Source: Ga0077536 sp943370145 (GTDB lineage Bacteria > Pseudomonadota > Gammaproteobacteria > Ga0077536). Taken from it: a stretch of 64,000 bases of DNA. The stretch covers positions 1 through 64,000 of the forward strand of contig CALRPY020000005.1 of NCBI GenBank assembly GCA_943370145.1, given 5' to 3'. The notes beneath the pieces were generated by a model that had not been told where the DNA came from, did not search any database, and worked only from the letters and a program-made list of their open reading frames with translations. Below, one piece after another: positions 17,639-24,541 of the stretch (the stretch's first letter is position 1; every line of letters starts with the position of its first letter). A program made the position numbers and the translations under genes.

Positions 17639-17911
17639 TCAGCGCAGCTTGCTGAACATCAACCAACCGAGCCAGCCGTGGCGCAGCCACGCTGCCGCGC
17701 CCCGCGGGCGCAGCAACAGCAGCAGGGCGCCTGCACCGGCGAACCACACGGGATGCGTTCGAACCAGATGCACGAGGTGCAGTCCGTGGTCAAGCATCTC
17801 GATCGGCTTGCGCCACGGTTCAATCTCGAGCCGCAGACGCCTGCGCTGCGCGGCAGTCTGCGCCAGCAGCCGCGCCCGCCGCTCGGCGAGACGACGGGCG
17901 GCGGGCGTCAT
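17639..17911 (-). CDS. yqjK: YqjK-like protein
   Basis: This 90-residue protein begins with a basic, Arg/Gln-rich helix (ARRLAERRARLLAQTAAQRRRL) followed by a hydrophobic segment (THPVWFAGAGALLLLL) and an amphipathic end (WLRHGWLGWLMFSKLR). This is the YqjK pattern, the third member of the yqjD-yqjE-yqjK cassette. The ATG overlaps the stop of the yqjE-like gene (ATGA), indicating translational coupling. Its function is unknown; the cassette is associated with stationary phase and ribosome/membrane association of YqjD in Escherichia coli. Confidence 0.8.
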   Translation of the reverse strand: MTPAARRLAERRARLLAQTAAQRRRLRLEIEPWRKPIEMLDHGLHLVHLVRTHPVWFAGAGALLLLLRPRGAAAWLRHGWLGWLMFSKLR

Positions 17912-18300
17912 CGACGAGCCGCCAGTTCCTCGCCGTCCTTCGCGAGTTCCGACAGGCTCGTCGTGAAAGGTCTGGGCCGGGTGCGCACGCAGTGCATGAG
18001 CGCGCCAGCCGCCACGATGCCGGCCAGCAGGAAGCCACCCGACGTGGCGGCCAGCACGAGGATCCGGTGGGTATCCCAGAACAGGTACAGCAGCAGGATC
18101 GTTGCCAGCACGAGACCGACGCCGAAACACAGCAGGCCACCGAGGGCCAGCAGCGCGAACAGCAGCCAGTGCTGGCGCTCCTGTTCGAGGTCGACCGCCA
18201 GCAACTCGAGCCGAGTGTGCGCGATCGACACCACGGTGGCCGTCAGTGCGGAAAGCGACGTCAGAAGTCCCGCCCGCCTCTCGCCGTGACCCGTGGACAT
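17908..18300 (-). CDS. yqjE: YqjE-like phage-holin-family membrane protein
   Basis: This protein of about 130 residues has an N-terminal amphipathic helix (LLTSLSALTATVVSIAHTRLELLAVDLEQE) and two membrane helices (WLLFALLALGGLLCFGVGLVLATILLLYLF, LVLAATSGGFLLAGIVAAGALM), as in the holin-X/YqjE family (PF07332). It starts 10 bp after the yqjD-like stop; a GTG three bases earlier is also possible. It overlaps the next gene by 4 bp, so yqjD-yqjE-yqjK form one operon on the minus strand. Confidence 0.85.
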   Translation of the reverse strand: MSTGHGERRAGLLTSLSALTATVVSIAHTRLELLAVDLEQERQHWLLFALLALGGLLCFGVGLVLATILLLYLFWDTHRILVLAATSGGFLLAGIVAAGALMHCVRTRPRPFTTSLSELAKDGEELAARR

Positions 18301-18310
18301 CACGCGCGCA

Positions 18311-18625
18311 CTAGCGACGGTGGCTCAGCAACCCGATGATCAGACCGAGGCCAGCCGCCACACCGATCGCCTGCCAGGGCTTGGCGTGCACATAAGCATC
18401 GGTTGCCGCGGCGGCTTCGCGCGACCTGAGCATCAAGTCGGCCTGCGCATCCGCCATGCGGCCCTTCGCGACGCGCAGTGAATCCTCGATCTTCGCGCGC
18501 AATTCCGTCAGTTCAGCGCCGCCGTTCTTGGCGGTCGCCCGCAACAAGGCCTCGGCGTCGGCAATCACGACCTTGAAATCCTCGACCAATTGATCCTTGG
18601 CCACCTGGTCCAGCAACTTGTCCAT
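18311..18625 (-). CDS. yqjD: DUF883 family protein (YqjD/ElaB-like)
   Basis: This 104-residue protein has a long coiled-coil helix (residues 1-75, e.g. LRAKIEDSLRVAKGRMADAQADL) and the typical C-terminal HAKPWQAIGVAAGLGLIIGLLSHRR, a glycine-rich membrane anchor ending in a basic cluster. In E. coli, YqjD and ElaB are tail-anchored inner-membrane proteins that bind ribosomes in stationary phase; the same role is inferred here. It is the first gene of the yqjDEK cassette. Confidence 0.9.
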   Translation of the reverse strand: MDKLLDQVAKDQLVEDFKVVIADAEALLRATAKNGGAELTELRAKIEDSLRVAKGRMADAQADLMLRSREAAAATDAYVHAKPWQAIGVAAGLGLIIGLLSHRR

Positions 18626-18662
18626 CTGCCCAATCCTCCCTGCTTAATGTCGTGTCCTGAAG

Positions 18663-18896
18663 CTATTTCCTGATCACCAGCAGAACGCCACCGATGACCA
18701 GCGCGCCCACCCCGACCCAGATCGGCACGTTGACCGTCTCCGTGTCCTTGATCGAGAGTTCGAGCGGTCCGATTTTCGCCTGCTGCGTATTCTTCGTATA
18801 AGTGAAGCCGCCATACACCAGTGCGAGCACACCGCCGGCGATGAGCACGATGCCCACCAGCCTCGCCGCGTTGCCTCCCCCGAGGCCAGCCGTCAC
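18663..18896 (-). CDS. Small two-helix membrane protein
   Basis: This 77-residue protein uses GTG at 18896, overlapping the stop of the upstream 48-residue membrane protein gene (GTGA). It has two membrane helices (LVGIVLIAGGVLALVYGGF and VPIWVGVGALVIGGVLLVIRK) separated by a beta-like extracytoplasmic loop (AKIGPLELSIKDTETVN). It resembles small DUF3185-like proteins found beside BON and DUF883 genes; the assignment is tentative. The longer upstream frame overlaps the neighbouring gene in another phase and is not used. Confidence 0.72.
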   Translation of the reverse strand: MTAGLGGGNAARLVGIVLIAGGVLALVYGGFTYTKNTQQAKIGPLELSIKDTETVNVPIWVGVGALVIGGVLLVIRK

Positions 18897-19039
18897 AGCC
18901 GCCGGCCCTGGATCACGCGCACCAGGATCACGACGACCGCGATCACCAGCAGAAGATGGATCAGGCCGCCCATCGTGTACGAGGACACCAGCCCCAGCAC
19001 CCACAGGATCACCAGCAGTATTGCGATGGTTTCGAGCAT
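18893..19039 (-). CDS. lmo0937-family small membrane protein (48 aa)
   Basis: This gene is easily missed because of its size. On the minus strand it reads MLETIAILLVILWVLGLV, then SSYTMGGLIHLLLVIAVVVI, ending LVRVIQGRRL. This matches the lmo0937 family of two-helix membrane proteins (SYTxGGxIHxLLVIA core, RxIQGRR end). Its stop overlaps the GTG start of the next small membrane gene, so the two are coupled. The function is unknown; members sit among general stress genes. Confidence 0.85.
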   Translation of the reverse strand: MLETIAILLVILWVLGLVSSYTMGGLIHLLLVIAVVVILVRVIQGRRL

Positions 19040-19122
19040 GCGTGCTTCTCCGCTTGTAGATTTTCTGTCGGAAGGAAACAGTTTCCGTGCTTGGTGAGTG
19101 CCGTCCCTGGCCGCGATCGTCC

Positions 19123-19440
19123 CTACTGACCTTTGACGTGCATGTTGTTCTTCACCGACGTGACGCCCTTGATGCCGCGGGCAAGACTGGCCGCCCTGTT
19201 GATATCCGCCTGGGATTCCACGAAGCCGCTCAACTGCACTTCGCCCTTGAAGGTCTCGACGTTGATCTCGGCCGATTTCAGTGTCGGATCGTCGAACACC
19301 GCGGCCTTGACCTTGGCCGTGATGACGCTGTCGTCGATGTATTCGCCAGTACCTTCCTGGCGAGAGGTCGACGCGCAGCCGACCATCAGCGCCAGCAGCA
19401 GCGCGACCATCAGCGGGTACGCTTTCCGGATTCGATTCAT
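19123..19440 (-). CDS. BON-domain lipoprotein
   Basis: This 105-residue lipoprotein has a signal peptide ending in the lipobox LMVGC near residue 19, then a single BON domain: YIDDSVITAKVKAAVFDDPTLKS, INVETFKGEVQLSGFVES and AASLARGIKGVTSVKNNM are the family landmarks. BON domains bind membranes and occur in OsmY and similar osmotic-stress proteins. The start at 19440 is preceded by GGAGG. It lies in the minus-strand envelope module between the small membrane genes and the OmpA-like lipoprotein. Confidence 0.92.
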   Translation of the reverse strand: MNRIRKAYPLMVALLLALMVGCASTSRQEGTGEYIDDSVITAKVKAAVFDDPTLKSAEINVETFKGEVQLSGFVESQADINRAASLARGIKGVTSVKNNMHVKGQ

Positions 19441-19498
19441 GGTGTCCACCTCCCTGGGCATTCGATTCGTGTTGGAGTCCGCGGCGACGTCGCCGCGC

Positions 19499-20326
19499 TC
19501 AGTTCTTCGACACCGGCGAATCGAGGCGCTTCCATGTCGCGCTCGAATTCTCCGGCGCGGGCGCAGCTTCGCGTGCGGCGGCATCACTGCCGATCACGTG
19601 GAGTTCAACCCGACGATTCTGGAAACGGCCCTCCGCCGTCTGGTTCGACTGCACAGGCTCACGTTCACCGCGTCCTTCAGCCTGCAGACGGGAGGCCGCG
19701 ATGCCATGATTCACAAGATAGTCGACGACCGCCTTGGCGCGCCGGTCAGACAAATGGACGTTGTATTCGTCCGTGCCGACGCTGTCGGTATGGCCGACTA
19801 CACGCACTTGCACCGCACTCGCCGAATTCAGCGCATCGACCGCCTCGTTCAGCAACTGCGCCGACGCGGGTTCGATGTCTGAGCTGTCGAACTTGAAGTT
19901 CACGCCGGTCAGCGTCAGCAGGATTGCCGGGCAGCCGTTGCTGTCCACGGCGGTGCCGGCGGGCGTGTTCGGGCAGAGATCGGCGCTGTCGATGACGCCG
20001 TCGCCGTCGCTGTCCAGCACGGGCGCGACAGGTGCAACAGCCACCGGTGGTGGCGGCGCGACGGGCGCCGCGGCAACCGCCACCGGCGGCGCCTTAGGAC
20101 AGGCAAGGCTGCCCAGCAATGCGCCGATCGCAACGCCGGCACCGATGGGCCCGGCGCCAGACGCGATGGCAGCGGCGCCACCGCCGCCGACCGCCGCGCC
20201 GACCAGTGCACACAAGGGACTGGCGGCAGTACTGCCGTTGGCGCCTGGCAGCGTGCTGCAACCGGCGAGCCCGGACGCCGTGATTGCGGCTGCGACGATG
20301 ACGAATGGCCTGTATGTTTTTTTCAC
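19499..20326 (-). CDS. OmpA-family peptidoglycan-binding lipoprotein with glycine-rich segment
   Basis: This 275-residue protein starts at GTG 20326, six bases after GGAGAG. The signal peptide ends in lipobox LAGC, so it should be lipidated. Residues 30-75 are a Gly/Ala-rich zipper (VGAAVGGGGAAAIASGAGPIGAGVAIGA), followed by a Pro/Ala linker and a calcium-binding type-3 repeat (DSDGDGVIDSADLCPNTPAG). The C-terminal OmpA domain has GHTDSVGTDEYN and LSDRRAKAVVDYL, which contact peptidoglycan. It probably links the outer membrane to the wall. A strong copy of the local regulatory motif is 76 bp upstream. Confidence 0.92.
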   Translation of the reverse strand: MKKTYRPFVIVAAAITASGLAGCSTLPGANGSTAASPLCALVGAAVGGGGAAAIASGAGPIGAGVAIGALLGSLACPKAPPVAVAAAPVAPPPPVAVAPVAPVLDSDGDGVIDSADLCPNTPAGTAVDSNGCPAILLTLTGVNFKFDSSDIEPASAQLLNEAVDALNSASAVQVRVVGHTDSVGTDEYNVHLSDRRAKAVVDYLVNHGIAASRLQAEGRGEREPVQSNQTAEGRFQNRRVELHVIGSDAAAREAAPAPENSSATWKRLDSPVSKN

Positions 20327-20401
20327 TGTGTCTCTCCGCAACGCCGCCGATTGAGTGATATGCCGATGAGTACCAGCGTCGCCCCGCGCGCCGGACCCGT
20401 C

Positions 20402-20417
20402 GGTACGCTGTCGCACA
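20402..20417 (-). promoter_or_regulatory. Candidate Crp-geometry site C (upstream of OmpA-like lipoprotein)
   Basis: Read on the minus strand: TGTGC-GACAGC-GTACC, flanked by GTA on the left and GACG on the right. It is 76 bp before the GTG start at 20326. Same motif as at 20815, 22752, 23679 and 33348. Confidence 0.72.
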
Positions 20418-20503
20418 TACCCGCGCCATCCGGTCCAGGCAGCTCGCACGACAGCGCAGGTGTGACAGTCTTCATTGCGTCAACTCGCCGGCCGGAAGGC
20501 AGC

Positions 20504-20734
20504 TTACTTGTCGTCGTCGTCGTCGCTGACTTCATGGCCGATGACGCCGCCGACGGCCGCGCCGCCGGCAGTGCCCAGCACGCTACCGCCGGAGAGCACC
20601 GCACCCGCCACGCCGCCCGCGGTGGCGCCGTAGGCCGTGTTCTTCTCCTGCTTCGACATGCCACTGCACGCGCTCAGGGTGCCGGCCAGCGCAAAGGCGA
20701 GCGCGATGCCGGACGTTCTGTTCGAAATATTCAT
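20504..20734 (-). CDS. Glycine-zipper lipoprotein (OsmB-like)
   Basis: This 76-residue protein has a signal peptide with lipobox LSAC near residue 23, a KQEKNTAYGATAGGVAGAVLSGG stretch and a second glycine zipper (GTAGGAAVGGVIGHEVS), ending in an acidic tail of five Asp and Lys. Glycine-zipper lipoproteins such as OsmB and SlyB are stress-induced and sit in the outer membrane. A strong copy of the regulatory motif lies 81 bp before the start. Confidence 0.88.
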   Translation of the reverse strand: MNISNRTSGIALAFALAGTLSACSGMSKQEKNTAYGATAGGVAGAVLSGGSVLGTAGGAAVGGVIGHEVSDDDDDK

Positions 20735-20814
20735 GAAGCCCCCTCAGGGTTCGTCTCGAGTCACCGGGGTATCCCGGCATGTGTTCAGTATGGATCCGCA
20801 CCAAGCGTCGGGTC

Positions 20815-20830
20815 GGTACGCTGCCGCACA
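20815..20830 (-). promoter_or_regulatory. Candidate Crp-geometry site D (upstream of glycine-zipper lipoprotein)
   Basis: Read on the minus strand: TGTGC-GGCAGC-GTACC with GCTA to the left and GACC to the right. It is 81 bp before the start at 20734 and nearly identical to site C. Confidence 0.72.
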
Positions 20831-20862
20831 TAGCTGCCATTGCGCGAGCGCCTGCCGTCCGA

Positions 20863-21732
20863 TCATCTTTCGACGAGGATCTCCACCGCCCGGTTGCGTG
20901 GCTCCCGCGCGCCGTCCACCGCCTGCACCAGCGGATCATTCTCGCCACGCGCTTCGGTCACGATGCTGTCGGTCGCGACATCGATGTCCAGCAGCTGCGC
21001 CTTGACGGCTTCGGCACGTCGTTCCGACAGCGCGAGGTTGTAGTCTCCGCTGCCGACACTGCTCGCATGGCCGACCACAAGAATCCGACGGGCGCGATTC
21101 GCCGCAGCCTGCTCCCTGACCACTTCAAGTTCAGCCATGCCCTCGGCCGATACCGCGGCGTCGTCGAAGGCGAACAGCAGCACATGCCGAGCAGGTGTCT
21201 CCGCGGGCACCGGCTCGACCGGCGGTGTCGCCACGGCGACGGATTCCGGCGCCGGTCGGGCAGTTTCGACCTGCGCCACCGTCATCAGGAAGGACTGCCG
21301 GCAGGCCTCGATATCGGCGGCCTGCAGGTCCTCCGTCGCCTGCTCCAGCCAGCAGTCGAACGAGGCCTGCGCATGGGCAGCGGCCTCGGGCGCATTCTCG
21401 CGGCCGGCGCCATCGAAGGCCGCCATCAGCCGCTCGCGCGCCAGCGTGAGTGCTGGCACATGGCGGTCTTTCAGGAAGCCCCGTCGGGACCCGACGGTTT
21501 CCGGTGCGGTGGGTGTCCCCGCAGCGGCATCGAGTGAACGGCGCGCATAGGACGCGGCATCGCGTTCGTCGCCCTGCGCGGATTCCGCCGCCGACAGGGC
21601 CCGGTAGTCGCGGGACAGCGCCTGCGCGAAGCGCGTGCTGTCCGGTGCGCCCTCGGCCCAGGGAGCCGGCGCGTGGCAGAGAAGCACGATGGCCGCGGCC
21701 ACCGTGCCGGTACGTCTTATGGTCGTGATCAT
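20863..21732 (-). CDS. OmpA-domain periplasmic protein
   Basis: This 289-residue protein has a signal peptide (MITTIRRTGTVAAAIVLLCHAPAPWAEG). Residues 30-170 are a helical Ala/Arg/Glu-rich region (ALSRDYRALSAAESAQGDERDAASYARRSLDAAAG and SFDCWLEQATEDLQAADIEACRQSF). The C-terminal part is an OmpA-like domain with LLFAFDDAAVSAEG, VVGHASSVGSGDYNLALSERRAEAV and ARGENDPLV. The usual GHTD is GHAS here, so the peptidoglycan-contact Asp position is altered. It is 11 bp downstream of the small beta-barrel gene and likely in its operon. Confidence 0.85.
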   Translation of the reverse strand: MITTIRRTGTVAAAIVLLCHAPAPWAEGAPDSTRFAQALSRDYRALSAAESAQGDERDAASYARRSLDAAAGTPTAPETVGSRRGFLKDRHVPALTLARERLMAAFDGAGRENAPEAAAHAQASFDCWLEQATEDLQAADIEACRQSFLMTVAQVETARPAPESVAVATPPVEPVPAETPARHVLLFAFDDAAVSAEGMAELEVVREQAAANRARRILVVGHASSVGSGDYNLALSERRAEAVKAQLLDIDVATDSIVTEARGENDPLVQAVDGAREPRNRAVEILVER

Positions 21733-21743
21733 GTCGGCCGCTC

Positions 21744-22268
21744 CTAGAAGTCGAAACCGATGCCGACGGAATAAGGAATGATCCCGTCGTTGCAGCACTG
21801 GTCGAGGGGCACTTCGTAGGCGATATTGCCGAAGAGGAAGGTGCTTTCGTTGACGAAGTACTTGAGGCCCGCTTCCGGGCCGGCGATGGCGTTGTCGTCG
21901 ATATCGGCGCCGTAGATTCCGCCCACGTTCATGCCGAAATAGGGCTGCCACCGCGCGAAATCCCACTGGTAGGCGGCCTGGATCACCGAGCGCCCGTTGA
22001 CGAGCGTACTGTCGCCGTCGTCGTTGATGCCAAGTCCCTGCTTGAAGGTCAGCAGCACGTTCTTCGTGAAGTAGTAGCCGAGCGATCCGGCGACACCGAA
22101 GACGGGGGCGTCGAAGGAATCATCGGACTGACCGGTGCCGGTCAGGGTGCTCTCCCAGTTGCCGGCGTGCGGACCCGGGTCATGGCTGTAGGGCGGCATT
22201 TCGCCGGACTGCGCGAATGAAGCCGAACCGGCGACGAGCATGGGTAAGATGGAAACGTAAGCTTTCAT
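21744..22268 (-). CDS. Small outer-membrane beta-barrel protein
   Basis: This 174-residue protein has a short signal peptide (MKAYVSILPMLVAGSASFA) and a barrel of about eight strands, e.g. GVAGSLGYYFTKNVLLTFKQGLGIN, AAYQWDFARWQPYFGMNVGGIYG and GPEAGLKYFVNESTFLFGNIAYEV, ending in SVGIGFDF with the terminal Phe typical of BAM substrates. It resembles the OmpW/OmpX-like beta-barrel class. The ATG follows GGAGAATTCCGC. It heads a two-gene operon with the OmpA-domain gene and faces the first Crp/Fnr-type gene across a 620-bp gap. Confidence 0.83.
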   Translation of the reverse strand: MKAYVSILPMLVAGSASFAQSGEMPPYSHDPGPHAGNWESTLTGTGQSDDSFDAPVFGVAGSLGYYFTKNVLLTFKQGLGINDDGDSTLVNGRSVIQAAYQWDFARWQPYFGMNVGGIYGADIDDNAIAGPEAGLKYFVNESTFLFGNIAYEVPLDQCCNDGIIPYSVGIGFDF

Positions 22269-22305
22269 GCGGAATTCTCCACCCCGTGAGTGAATTGGAT
22301 GACGA

Positions 22306-22327
22306 GTCACACCGGGGCGGGTGTGAC
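22306..22327. promoter_or_regulatory. Perfect inverted repeat upstream of the beta-barrel operon
   Basis: GTCACACC-GGGGCG-GGTGTGAC: 8-bp arms with a 6-bp centre, 38 bp before the start of the minus-strand beta-barrel gene. Symmetry and position suggest an operator, but the half-site differs from the TGTGC-N6-GTACN motif. Confidence 0.5.
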
Positions 22328-22751
22328 CCCATCGCGTCGCCTCTGTGCGACGACGCAGTCGACTTCGAATTCGGTGCTGTCTCGAGACCGCGCCCCGCAA
22401 GATGGCGACGGCGGGGCAGGCCTCGGGCTGCCGCCGCCGTGCAGCGGCAAGTGGCGCCGGCCCGTGGCCGTTCAGGCCGGGCCGGTATGAGCGGATGGCT
22501 TCAGTGTCATGCGTCGGCGCGTACCGTCCTGCAACCGCGCCTGGCGCTGGTCATGGCCGTGTCGTGAACCTACTGCGGTGCAGGACGGGCGTCGGTGCGC
22601 CAGCACGCTTACGCCCGGCCGTGGGCGCGGCGGGGGAGTTCCCCGGGAACGCGCGGCAAGCCCGAGCCCCATCGATCGAGCCTGGGTCGCCGGCAGTCGC
22701 TTACAGACAATCAAACGACTTTCATGTAGGAAGAATTGGGCATGCCCGCTA

Positions 22752-22767
22752 TGTGCGGTTGCGTACG
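22752..22767 (+). promoter_or_regulatory. Candidate Crp-geometry site A (upstream of Crp/Fnr-type gene 1)
   Basis: TGTGC-GGTTGC-GTACG with CCGCTA to the left and GATG to the right, 125 bp before the start at 22892. It matches sites B, C, D and E, consistent with autoregulation. Confidence 0.72.
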
Positions 22768-22891
22768 GATGTCAATTCGACCCCTGATGGAAACTGCGCT
22801 CATTCGCGAATTCCGGAGGCGCACCGCATGCGGAATCTCAGCACGAGCCCATCACGGGAGCAGGTCAAACAAGTCCAGGCGGGAGGCCATC

Positions 22892-23638
22892 ATGGAGATC
22901 AACAAAAAGTCGCCGCTGCAAAACCACCTGCTGGCCGCGCTGCCCGCGCGCGTCCAGCAGCGGGTCTTTCCGCACCTCGTGCCAGCGGACCTGCCGCTCG
23001 GCAAGGTCGTTTACGAATCCGGGGATCTGGTGCGGGACGTCTATTTCCCGACCGATTCGATCGTGTCGCTGCTGTACGTGATGGAAGACGGCGCATCCGC
23101 GGAGATTTCCCTCGTGGGCAACGAGGGCCTCGTCGGCGTGGCGCTGTTCATGGGTGGCGAAAGCACGCCCAGTCGCGCGGTGGTGCAGAGCGCGGGCCAC
23201 GCCTACTGCCTGTCCGGCAAGCGTCTCAAGGAGGAGTTCAACCTCCATGGCGAGATGCTGCAACTGCTGCTCCGCTACACGCAGTCGCTGATCACGCAGA
23301 TGGCACAGACGGCGGTCTGCAACCGGCATCACTCGATCGACCAGCAGCTCTGCCGCTGGCTGCTGCTGTCGATGGATCGCCTCGTCGGCAACGAGTTGAC
23401 GATGACGCAGGAGTTGATCGCCAACATGCTCGGCGTGCGCCGGGAAGGCGTGACGGAGGCCGCCGGCAAGCTGCAGCGATGCGGCGCCATCGAGTACAGC
23501 CGCGGTCGGATCACCGTCCTCGACCGGCCACTGCTCGAGACTCTCTGCTGTGAATGCTACGGGGTGGTCAAGAAGGAAACGGATCGCCTGCTCAGTCACC
23601 TGCCGTGGGAAACCAAGCTCGCGAGGACGGCAACCTGA
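22892..23638 (+). CDS. Crp/Fnr-family transcriptional regulator 1
   Basis: This 248-residue protein has an N-terminal cyclic-nucleotide-binding-like beta-roll (residues 20-130: GKVVYESGDLVRDVYFPTDSIVSLLYVMEDG, VGNEGLVGVALFMGG) and a C-terminal winged helix (MTQELIANMLGVRREGVTEAAGKLQRCGAIEYSRGRITVLD). The recognition helix is VRREGVTEAAGKL. No FNR-type Cys cluster is seen, and the usual cAMP pocket residues are not evident, so the signal is unknown. The start is fixed by GGGAGG six bases upstream of ATG 22892. A paralogue follows 156 bp downstream, and both genes carry the same upstream motif. Confidence 0.92.
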   Translation: MEINKKSPLQNHLLAALPARVQQRVFPHLVPADLPLGKVVYESGDLVRDVYFPTDSIVSLLYVMEDGASAEISLVGNEGLVGVALFMGGESTPSRAVVQSAGHAYCLSGKRLKEEFNLHGEMLQLLLRYTQSLITQMAQTAVCNRHHSIDQQLCRWLLLSMDRLVGNELTMTQELIANMLGVRREGVTEAAGKLQRCGAIEYSRGRITVLDRPLLETLCCECYGVVKKETDRLLSHLPWETKLARTAT

Positions 23639-23678
23639 CGGCGTCACGGGGAGGGGGACGCATGGCCACGGCACGCAA

Positions 23679-23694
23679 TGTGCCGTAGCGTACA
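23679..23694 (+). promoter_or_regulatory. Candidate Crp-geometry site B (upstream of Crp/Fnr-type gene 2)
   Basis: TGTGC-CGTAGC-GTACA with CGCAA to the left and GATG to the right, 101 bp before the start at 23795. Its right half (GTACA) is the closest to the inverse of TGTGC (GCACA) among the strong sites. Confidence 0.68.
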
Positions 23695-23794
23695 GATGCG
23701 CGCGCCGGCTTGCGCCATGGTCCCAGCACGCAGCGGCCTCCTGATGGCCGGCCACTCCTCCCCTCCCCCACAAACCGCAACGCAGGAGCGTTCA

Positions 23795-24511
23795 ATGCCA
23801 GTCGCGGCGCCGGACCGGGCCACCAACCGCCTCATCGGCATCCTCTCGCGCAGGAATGGCGCGCTCATCGTCGGGCAGTGCGATCTCGTTGAACTGCGAT
23901 ACGGGGAAACCGTGTGCGAGCCGGGCCGGCCGTATCGGCACGTTTACTTTCCGCTGATCGGCTTCATGTCGCTGTTCACGGGCGGCGCCGGCAGTTCGCC
24001 GCTGGAGATGGGACTGATCGGGAACGAGGGCATGCTCGGCGCGACCCTGCTGCTCGGCGTCGACCAGCCGCCGCTGCGGGGCGTGGTGCAGGGGGCCGGC
24101 AGCGCGCTGCGGATGCCGGTTGCGAAATTCCAGCGGATGATCCTGGAACAGGCGCCAGTGGCCGCTGTGATGAAGCGCTATCTCTATGTGCTGATGTGCC
24201 AGTTGTTCCAGACCGCCGCCTGCACCTGCTTTCATTCCGTCGAAGCGCGCCTGGCGCGCTGGCTGCTCATGACGCATGACCGGGCCCACGCCGATCACTT
24301 CCACCTCACGCACCAGTGGCTCGCCGACATGCTGGGCGTGCGGCGCAGCGCGATTACCATCGCGGCCGGACGCCTGCAGCAGCGCGGCCTCATCAGCTAC
24401 ACCCGGGGGGAAATCACCGTCCTGTCCCGCGCCGGGCTCGAAGCCACGACCTGCGAGTGCTACCGGAAGCTCATCGACGAGTACGCGGAAGCGTTCCGGC
24501 CGGCGCGCTGA
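23795..24511 (+). CDS. Crp/Fnr-family transcriptional regulator 2
   Basis: This 238-residue paralogue of the preceding regulator has the same plan: sensor beta-roll (YGETVCEPGRPYRHVYFPLIGFMSLFTGG, IGNEGMLGATLLLG) and winged helix (LTHQWLADMLGVRRSAITIAAGRLQQRGLISYTRGEITVLSR). The recognition helices differ (RREGVTEAAGKL against RRSAITIAAGRL) but share VRR and AAG, so both may read similar sites. ATG 23795 follows AGGAG at 23784. It converges with the cyclic glucan synthase gene, whose stop is 30 bp away. Confidence 0.92.
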   Translation: MPVAAPDRATNRLIGILSRRNGALIVGQCDLVELRYGETVCEPGRPYRHVYFPLIGFMSLFTGGAGSSPLEMGLIGNEGMLGATLLLGVDQPPLRGVVQGAGSALRMPVAKFQRMILEQAPVAAVMKRYLYVLMCQLFQTAACTCFHSVEARLARWLLMTHDRAHADHFHLTHQWLADMLGVRRSAITIAAGRLQQRGLISYTRGEITVLSRAGLEATTCECYRKLIDEYAEAFRPAR

Positions 24512-24541
24512 TCTTCGCGCATCCCGCGGCCGCGTGACGGA

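Larger units (their letters stand above)
22269..22891. other. Divergent control region between the envelope operon and Crp/Fnr-type gene 1
   Basis: No ORF here has protein-like character. It contains an inverted repeat (22306-22327) near the beta-barrel gene and the TGTGC-N6-GTACN site (22752-22767) before the regulator. Confidence 0.6.

Noticed and set aside
22345..23553. 402-codon plus-strand ORF overlapping Crp/Fnr-type gene 1
   Set aside because: It overlaps the regulator in another frame and is composed of low-complexity Arg/Gly/Ala sequence.
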